NCBI GenBank assembly: GCA_030411725.1
Contig: MU839847.1
Span: 62,001 to 126,000 of the forward strand
Direction of reading: 5' to 3'
Source: Echria macrotheca
Taxonomy: Eukaryota > Ascomycota > Sordariomycetes > Sordariales > Schizotheciaceae
Length of the DNA: 64,000 bases
The notes beneath the pieces are model-generated. The model had not been told where the DNA came from. It made no database searches and saw only the letters and a program-made list of their open reading frames with translations. The position numbers and the translations under genes are program-made. Positions 56,459-64,000 of the stretch are shown here, piece by piece; the stretch's first letter is position 1, and each line of letters opens with the position of its first letter.

Positions 56459-57730
56459 TCAGCTGTACCAAATGACGTTCGCGCAGCACCCACCATCCGC
56501 TATGTCAACCTTGGATACCGGCGTCGCCGTGGTATACTCGATGCCATACTCGGTCTCGATCTTGCCATCCAACTTGAACATCTGCACGTACCCTTGCGGG
56601 TAGTCGGTCATGGCCGCATACTCGTCGCTCCAGATGGCCGGGCTGATGGCGTTGGCCCAGCCGCCCACCGTCGTCGTCGGGACGCGCAACATCTCCTTGA
56701 TGATGTGGCCGTCGGACGCCAGCAGGAACACCGAGATGAAGCCGTGGTTGGTCGTGTCGCGCTGAGCCCGCGCCGTCGCCCACAGGTACCGCTCCGAGGG
56801 CGAGAGCATCACCTCGGCCGACCAGTACTGCGTGTTATTTTCCTCTGTGTGTATCTCATCAGTTTTTTTTTTCCTTCTTCCTGCAAAAGGGATAGGAGGG
56901 AAATCTTCTTACTCTCCGGAATCAACCGATACCGCACACTTTCTTTGACGGCCTCACCCCGCTGCGGACTCAACTCAAACTGCGCGAGACTGTTGTTCGC
57001 CTCGTTGACGACGTACAAATACTTGCCGTTGGAATGCGCCGCCAGATGGCGCGGGTGCACCCCCGTCCCACCGACCCCGAGCCGGCCGACCTCGGCCACC
57101 TTGCCGGTGGTCAGGTTGACGGCGTGCGTCCAGATGAGGTCGCCGCTCAGATCGGCCGAGTACAGCAGCTGCTGGCCATCGACCTCATTCAGCGCGAGCC
57201 CGTGCACGCCCGAGGATGGGGTATACGTCCAGCGGTCGAGCACGTCGGCGAGCGTGCCGTCGGCGTCGACCGAGTAGCTCATGCCGCACGGCTGGGGCCA
57301 GGCGGCGGAGAAGACGTAGTACGGCGGGGACGTCATGGCCTCGATGAAGGCGCTCGTCGTGTTGGTGCACACGCCGGTTGGGGGGAAGCTGCGCGCCAGC
57401 TCGACGGATGTTGGGCTCGTTACGCGGTAGCTTGCGATGCTCGAGGCGTTGACCGAGACGCCGTATATGTTCTTCTTTGCATGCTATAAAACCGCCACCA
57501 TCAGATAAATCCGAGAAATAGTTGTTTGACGGGCTTACGTCAAAGGATATCCAGGCGTGCGGTGAGTCGGCCTTGTACGTCTTGACCAGCGTCAAGCTGT
57601 CGGTCTCGTCGTTGAACTCGAGCGAGTGGATCGACGCCGGCGGAAACAGGTTGCCCACAAACATGTTGTGGATCGTCCCCGACACCAGCACGCCGCCGAG
57701 CGGTAGGAGAATAACGTTCGTCGACCGCAT
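56459..57730 (-). CDS. Carboxy-cis,cis-muconate cyclase-type (lactonase-family) beta-propeller
   Basis: 382 aa, exons 57539-57730, 56913-57483 and 56459-56844 (introns 55 and 68 bp). Splicing joins AWISFD to HAKKNIYGVSV, and PE-K-ENNTQYWSAEV across the second intron. Seven-bladed propeller features: MFVGNLFPPASIHSLEF, HGLALNEVDGQQLLYSADL, TGVHPRHLAAHSNGKYLYVVNE and SPSERYLWATARAQ. These resemble fungal 3-carboxymuconate lactonizing enzymes, the beta-propeller step of the protocatechuate branch. The family also includes 6-phosphogluconolactonases; the fungal length and HPRH motif favour the muconate type. The N-terminus is mildly hydrophobic but no clear signal peptide is seen, so intracellular action is likeliest. 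Final GGCCANVIWYS has adjacent cysteines. Its presence fits use of lignin-derived aromatics, though no other pathway gene is nearby. Confidence 0.85.
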
Positions 57731-58496
57731 CTTGGACAGAGAGGCACGCTAATCTCAAGAGGGGTTACGGGACGGTGCTCCCAGGGGTAACCGTCCCATG
57801 CCGCTTTTGTATATGCTGGATCGGTGTTTTGGGACCCCGGCGGCCGCAATCTATCTCTCCTCATTAGTCATAAGCTGGCATGGCACCTCGGGGAATATAG
57901 CCGGCGTGGGTAATATGGGCGCGAGCAAATAGGGGAATCCTGGCCCTCATTCGACTCGATCATCGCACTGAGGTGGGATTCTATGAATGCACGGTTTCTA
58001 TAATAATAAGATTCGGCAGCATCCGATGGGTCTAGGCAAGCGAGCGAACCACGGCCGCAGTGGGTGGGTAAATGTGTATGGTTCATCAACATTGCCCACG
58101 GTCCAGGCTCGGTCAGTGTTTCAGTTACTTGAACCCCTTTCGTGGTCTTTCATCGGGCCTGGAATGATCTAAACTATATTTTGGCGATCACCAAATGTTT
58201 ATTTATTGCGAATGAGGCTATTCCCGCGATGAGCGCAGGCTACCCCTCTGCTTTTACCAACAAAGTTCAATGTTTACGATCGCTACCCGTTGATCGCATG
58301 GTTTAGCCTCCAGGAGACGAGAGAAGCAAAGACAATGGCGGCACAGTAGCACTTCACGCAAGAACTGACGTCTCAACAACAAATTTAAGATTATGACACT
58401 ATAAAACTCCCCAGGCTGCAAATACGGTATCAACCGTCAAGCGATAAGCTCAACGCTACCAGTCTATGACACCAACCATCTTTTTCCTCCAAAACT
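57731..58496. other. Intergenic region, no gene recognised
   Basis: 766 bp upstream of the cyclase-type gene and downstream of the DUF1996 gene. Confidence 0.5.
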
Positions 58497-59796
58497 CTAC
58501 GACTTCATGGGCATGTCGCCGACACCGGGGAGCTTGTCGAACCCTGTGCATTGTTATTAGCTCATGTCTCTTCACCCACATCCACAACGACTGGGGACAA
58601 ACTCACATTGGTCATAATTCTCATGAACCTTGGCGCCAACCTTGCAGTTGAAAGCCTGGTCGATGGTCTGCCGGACGGGAACCTGCGTGCTGCACGACGC
58701 GCCCATGCAGTTGGCCGTGTCCATGACCTTCTGCAGCGAGTCGCCCTTCCACCCGAAGACGTAGTCGGCGTGCTGCCCGAAGCCCGTGTCGTCGCCCGTG
58801 CTGAGCACGAAGGGCTGCTGCACGCCCGACGGCCACATCGACTTGTCGTTGAACTTGGTCGTGTCCCAGACGACCTCGAGCATCAGCTGCGGGATGCGCA
58901 CCGGGTGGGTGGTGGGGCACTGGCCGCCCAGGCTGAGGAAGGTGGCCGGGCCGCTGGTCGGGTAGGCGACGTGGTCTTTGTGGTTGGGACTGTCGAGGTT
59001 CTTGCCGTCCCAGCAGCTGCAGAAGTTGTTAGTTATAGGGGGTTTTTTTTTTTTTTTTTTGGTCTGGTGATGGGAGAGCAACATACGTTGGGAAGAGAAT
59101 GTTGGACCGGATACCGCCCGCGCACGCCTTGGGCGGGAGCCCGACGTGGTCGACGCTGCCGCCCTGGCAGGGGGCCGCCGTGTCGCCGCCAAAGTTGGGG
59201 CCGGTGTAGCACCGGAAGCAGTTCTGCAGCTTCTGGTTGGCGATGGCCTTGCGGTTGGCCGCATCACCCGAGAGCATGCGGAAGCCGGGCTTGAAGGCCG
59301 TGATCTTGCCGGGTGCCGCCGAGACGTAATAGACCAGAATACCGCCGTTGGTCTGCGTGCTGAAGCGGTCGCTGAACTGGTATCTGGGGAGTGTTAGTCG
59401 GATCGATGACCGAGAAAGAGGAAAGATGCACACTTACGCCGAACCACCCTGGGGTACACGCTTGTAGCTGCCGTTCTTGTGACGGAAGTACAGGTTGGCC
59501 GTCCAGTAGTTGGAAAAGTCCTCCGACGCCTGGCACGTCGTGCACGTCGCGTACTTGGACACGTCGTCGGTCGGCATAGTCACATTGAACGCGTTTCCTC
59601 CCACGATCTGGTGGATGTGGCTGGTCGGCGCCTGGCCGGGGTTGACGAGGGGATCGATACGATCGATGACGACCTGTGTGCAGCCGAACCGCAACATGGT
59701 CGTTCCTCCGCTTTGGCCACCTCCTCCTCCGAAGCCCTGGGGCGCGGGCGCCGCCAAGGCTGGGGCCGCCAAGGCAAGAAGTGTTGACCAGTACAT
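58497..59796 (-). CDS. Secreted DUF1996-domain protein, 370 aa
   Basis: Exons 59438-59796, 59087-59383, 58607-59016 and 58497-58543 (introns 54, 70, 63 bp). Intron 2 carries a T tract on the plus strand (about 59043-59060). Signal peptide MYWSTLLALAAPALA, then a short Gly/Gln linker. The DUF1996 domain (about 35-330) begins RFGCTQVVIDRIDPLVNPG and has SHIHQIVGGNAF, CTTCQASEDFSNYW, GGIRSNILFPTCWDGKNLDS and CPTTHPVRIPQLMLE, the family core with its conserved His-x-His, paired Cys and Trp. Fungal members sometimes also carry WSC domains; none is present here. Function is unknown; members are abundant in secretomes. The short last exon encodes LPGVGDMPMKS. Confidence 0.92.
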
Positions 59797-62700
59797 GGCG
59801 TGTGAGCTCGAGCGAGTGTTGAGGAGCAGAGTTTGGTGTTGAGCCTGCGGTGTGCCAAGTAGGGGGCAGAGAACCGGGTAGCGGTGGTTCTCCAAGTTAG
59901 CCCCCTTTTAAACATTATCTCGACCTACCCACCAGCCTTGCCCCCGTCTGGCCATCGAGGCTCAACTGCCGCCGCGGTGCAGCCTCTGGAAATGCCGAGT
60001 CAGGTGAACAGCAGCAACTTAGATTGTCAATATGATGAAAAGCTGCTATATCAATTTCCTCCGCCAATGGCCGTCTGCCCGGCATGGTGGGTCAATGCGA
60101 GTCTGTCTCTGGGGTGCTCCGGTTTTGGCAACGGTTCTGTGGGGTAAATACTATGGCTTGCAGCTCCCGGCGTATATCCTACTTTACCCAGCCCAATCCG
60201 GGACTGTCACTCGCGCCGACAGGGTGTAATTGTCACTTTGACAGCGGGCGGCAGATATACTTATGGGGGGACTCCTAACCGAGTGGCCATAATGGGTATC
60301 AGCTTAATGCTACGTTCTTACTTTATTTACTAGAGTTGCAGGAAGTCGAGGGGTGTGGTTCTCAGCCTGGCTTTCTAGGGCATTCCATGACTAGTATCCC
60401 TCACGAGTTTCTGTGGTGTCTCCGTAGTGTCCTTGGAGACGTGACGAAGTAATCAGGACATTTATGGCACCGCCATGGGTATTATAACGCCTGAGACTTC
60501 GTCTTGACGTCTTCGTCTCCTTATCGTCCCTGGTCGAGATTTCTGTGCCCAGACCATGTGCGCATTATCTCGGGAGTTCCATTATCATGAAGCCATTTAC
60601 CCGGTAACGAAGGCTGTCCCTTACTGGCCTTCGAGGCCTGAGGTTGCATATGGTTTCCAAGAATGCGGAGAGTGGCAGTGGACCAGTCATGTGTGGGCTT
60701 CCAGAACAAATCGAGGCCTTCGAATTCATTTCAACTTCCCTCGGACCGAGCTGGCCCTGGTGTGTCACTACCCCTGGCGCGCGCGTCATAAATTGGTGAC
60801 TTCATTAAGCGGCGGTCAGTTCATATACACCCGTGGAGAGACATGGGTGGCTCTATTGTCGTGGCGACTGCTGAGCTTCGGTCATGAGGACATGAAGAGA
60901 GATGATCGACGATGAGGCTGATCACAGGCTGTTGAGCGATATTTGTAACAGTCCCATACCCAGAAGAGGCTTAGAGACTGGGACAGAAAATCGGAGGACT
61001 TGACATTGAAGCACCAAAACGACCAGGACAGTCGTGATGGGCCCCATGGACGAATCAAGAGGTTGCCTCAATCACACCAGGTTCGTTTGTGTGCTCCCAA
61101 CACTGGGCATGACGTGATGGCCATTCGGTCCAGCCCAGCAGCATCCCGCCGACGAAGCGACGCGCCGCATCACTACGTCCCCAGAATCCAATCTGTAACC
61201 AGGGAATCAACCGTTCGGCCCGTACTAATTCGAGCGAGCCGCCAACCTCCGGAATATGTGGGGGCGGGACGTCGTGAGCAGTCCGCACGCACCCCATACG
61301 CCAACTTTGAAGATTTTGGAAGCTCGGAGAATATTGTGCCGAGACTTGTCTCCTGTCGGTTGTTGCAGGCGAGCGAGGACGAGGCTTGGCGGGAAGCTTC
61401 TTTTGTCTTGTCTGCTGTGAATAAGCTTCAGACTGCTTCCGAGCTCGCTCGGCAGTTCCAGACCCATCCCGTGTCATCAGGCTGGCGGTGCTAGATATTT
61501 TTCTTTTCCGACAAGGCGGATGGCGGAGGTCTTCCTTTGTGATGTTTACGGGGCCATCGAGGGTGGTCGGTGTCCGACGCCGAGAAAGCTCCTTCGGACA
61601 CTTCAACTGGCGCCGAGGATAGAGCTGCGCCAGAAGCCGGGTGAGGATTTGCGATATCTGCAGAATGGTCCGGCGCTGGACTTTCTATTCTTGGAGCCTA
61701 GGTGCCCAATATTAGCTGACTGACGCCGTCTCAACATGACGCTCGAAGCCCCTGAACTCTACCAGATCCGACACTGAAATTGGCCGGAAAATCTGACACC
61801 ATGTCTCCCTCGGAGTCCCTGCTCGGTATCTAGACGAGGAATTATCAGGCGCTTGATCAGTATTGTCACTGGTCATTGGGCGGAAAATGCCGTTCGCAGC
61901 GAAGTTTACCATTCGAATTAGGATACAGGGAAAAGAAGGAAGTAGCCATGTAGAGCTCTATACTTTTGTTTGGGTTTGAACCAGTTCCAAGTCAGCATCA
62001 ACCGATGCCTGAACATGTCTGGCCAGTGACGTACGGTTCACAATACCGGATAGCTTGCCTACTTGCCACATACCTGGGGCACATACCCGTCCTATTGGAT
62101 TTTCTCATTGCCTGGCTTCCATATTGGCCACCTTACCGAACAGCAACGAGAGGTGTCATCATTGCCTGCTGTACGGAAAGTGTGGAACTGGAGGAGTCGA
62201 GGACCGCCGTAGTAGCGAGGAGTCTTAGAAAACTCCGTCGATGTCAACTGAACAGCTGTCCGTAGAACTCGGCCGAGTTGTTGTTTTGATGCAACTTATC
62301 CGTCAGGCGACATTCTTTGAAACGATCCTCAACCGACAGTGTTGAACTCCCGGCGTCTTCAAGATAGATACATAGATAGATACACGGTCATCTGTCAGAT
62401 CACGTTTATCGCAGCTGTGGCTCGGCGCACAGTACCTAGCTGAGCTTGGCGCCCGCACTTGCACCTAGTTGCGGCGCTCGGCGGTCTGGGGTAGCGGACC
62501 GGAGAATGGCCAAGATGGTGGGGGACAGGACCATATGGCTTCTGCTTTCGTAATACTTACCTGACAGACAATAGTCAACACCAACCATAGGTAGCTTCTT
62601 GAGAGCCTCGCAAGTTCTGATCTAACATCAAAGCCGTGGGGGGTGGGTTAGCTAATCAGCGCTGAGAGTGACGCTGCACGCTCGGGGCGGACTCAACACG

Positions 62701-63680
62701 CGAAGTTGGGGGCGGCCCGAGGACCGAGCACCCACGGGGTCACCGAGCGAGTCGGCCTGGCATCCATCGTGTGCTGCGGTTGGTATCCATGGCTCGCGCG
62801 GACAGACCTTGGCACACACGGCGGCGTGGGTGGTGGGCGATGGCTCTTGAATCGCGCAGTTTCGAGACGGAGCGGTTTGTCGCCGGTTGAATGACCTCTG
62901 TCGACGTCAGATTCCCCGAACACGAACCCGAGCCCGCTCACTGCAAAAATCGCGACCGAAACCGGTGCGCGATAGTCTCCCACGACTGAGACCGCAAAAT
63001 GGACAGCCAACTCCCGACCCAACGAAAAAATAAGCGTGTCCCCGAACCCGCAATGCGCGAAAGGGTGTGGACCGCGAGATCCAGATTCGTGGGGCCGCAC
63101 GATAAGCCAATGCAACGCAACGCCAGGTCGCTCTTGCAGACATCGCTCACCAGATGCACTTTTGACAAGCCGCTCGTTATCGCTCTCCATCAAAACCAGC
63201 GCGCGACCAATCGCTCACCGCCGGCGACCGTGACAAACAGCCGCGTGAGCTTACCTCGGCCCAATTGCCGCCAATCCACTGAGCAAGAACAACCCATCGA
63301 AGCCAACCCTTGCAGCAAGCAAGCTGCAAGATAACGTTCGGAAACCCACATGCCCACCAAAAACCCTGCAGTGGGTTCGAGAAAACTTGTCCCACGGCTT
63401 GGCGAAAACCTGTACGTAATTTTAACCCGCCCACCCAACGTCGCAGCAAGTGGGCATGCGACCGAGTCCTTGGGATTGAGAGCAACTGCAAGTCCCTGTT
63501 TTTTTATCGTTTCGCGACGAGACGAGGAAACCCTCACCAAACAAACTCTTCGCGACAAAGCGACAGGAGAGAGACGCAACAAATTGACGACATCCGACGG
63601 CAAAACTGATCGGATCCCCGCATCGGCACCCCTACCCCCGCTTTGTTTCCCCTCTAACCCCCCCGGACGCGAAAAAGAAC
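59797..63680. other. 3.9 kb divergent intergenic region
   Basis: Between the DUF1996 gene (-) and the permease gene (+). Open frames up to 183 codons exist on both strands (e.g. 60556-60915, 61055-61606, 62693-63193), but none shows recognisable motifs. The last 0.5 kb, rich in CAA/CCA, is probably the permease 5' leader. No RNA gene found. Confidence 0.5.
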
Positions 63681-64000
63681 ATGAGCGACACGGGCGCAGC
63701 AGCAGCGACGGCCGCGACGGGCCGTCGCGGCTCGCTTGCGTCGGCGACCCGGACCCGGAGCGGACCCAACAAAGACTCTTCCGGGACGGCAGGCGAGCCG
63801 ACGAGCGGGACCGACGTCGACTCGGCCGACGACCTTCTCGAGGCCATGGGGTACAAGGCCGAGCTGGTGCGGACGCGGTCGACCTGGCACGTGGCCTTCA
63901 TGTCGTTCGTGCTGGCGTCGATCCCCTACGGGCTCGCGACGACGCTCTACTACCCGCTGCAGGGCGGCGGGCCGGTCGTGGTCGTCTGGGGCTGGCTGCT
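63681..64000 (+). CDS. Amino-acid/polyamine (APC-type) permease, N-terminal part (runs off right edge)
   Basis: Reads from the ATG at 63681 to the window end, 106 complete codons. A polar Ala/Thr/Ser-rich cytosolic leader of about 50 residues precedes DDLLEAMGYKAELVRTRSTW. The first membrane helices follow: FMSFVLASIPYGLATTLYY, then a QGGGPVVVVWGW loop and helix 2. The LG/MGYK-x-E-L start, then a helix containing SIPYG and G-G-P-V, matches fungal APC transporters for GABA, choline or polyamines (Uga4/Tpo5 type). Substrate cannot be assigned from this fragment. Confidence 0.85.
   Translation, partial: MSDTGAAAATAATGRRGSLASATRTRSGPNKDSSGTAGEPTSGTDVDSADDLLEAMGYKAELVRTRSTWHVAFMSFVLASIPYGLATTLYYPLQGGGPVVVVWGWL

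Noticed and set aside
61055..61606. 183-codon minus-strand open frame
   Set aside because: No recognisable domain and Arg/Ser-rich composition typical of non-coding GC-rich DNA.
62693..63193. 166-codon minus-strand open frame upstream of the permease
   Set aside because: Likely antisense to the permease promoter/leader; no family signature.

Overview
This is nuclear DNA from a filamentous ascomycete, most likely Sordariales and plausibly Chaetomiaceae. Genes are spaced a few hundred bases to a few kilobases apart. Introns are 45-99 bp with GT...AG ends and CTAAC/CTGAC-like branch sites. Many products are secreted plant-cell-wall enzymes. Splice sites below were deduced by reading frames across junctions and by family motifs; none was confirmed by transcripts or by a search.

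Layout. 1-1.5 kb: 5' part of a SulP sulfate permease on the minus strand, running off the left edge. 4.6-7.3 kb: a Zn2Cys6 regulator and a short-chain dehydrogenase, divergent around a common promoter. 7.9-15.8 kb: a GH115 glucuronidase, an M28 aminopeptidase and a GH7 cellobiohydrolase. 18.5-21.1 kb: a GH2 glycosidase. 22.4-27.6 kb: two small orphan genes, a secreted protein with a duplicated module and a GPI-anchored secreted protein. 30.0-33.2 kb: divergent GH62 and GH43 arabinofuranosidase-type genes. 35.4-39.0 kb: a laccase convergent with a GH45 endoglucanase. 41.4-44.5 kb: an orphan multi-pass membrane protein and a CBM52-like secreted protein. 46.2-51.2 kb: a GPI-anchored aspartic protease, a SET protein with a signal peptide and a Gly-rich secreted orphan. 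53.7-59.8 kb: a Pth11/rhodopsin-like membrane protein, a small orphan, a carboxymuconate-cyclase-type beta-propeller and a DUF1996 secreted protein. 63.7-64 kb: start of an amino-acid/polyamine permease.

How the genes fit together. GH115 (removes 4-O-methylglucuronate), GH62 and GH43 (remove or hydrolyse arabinose), GH2 (exo-glycosidase), GH7 and GH45 (cellulose), the laccase (phenolics), two secreted peptidases and the CBM52 protein cover most steps of lignocellulose attack within about 37 kb. This looks like a loose physical grouping of biomass-degradation genes, not a classical gene cluster, because it is interleaved with orphans and wide intergenic regions. I found no CRISPR array, rRNA gene, convincing tRNA gene or transposase gene. 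The clearest non-genic structure is a 605-bp inverted-repeat unit at 28.2-28.8 kb. I do not claim a wholly new system; the best leads are that repeat, the orphan secreted and membrane families, and unusual residues or introns in known families.
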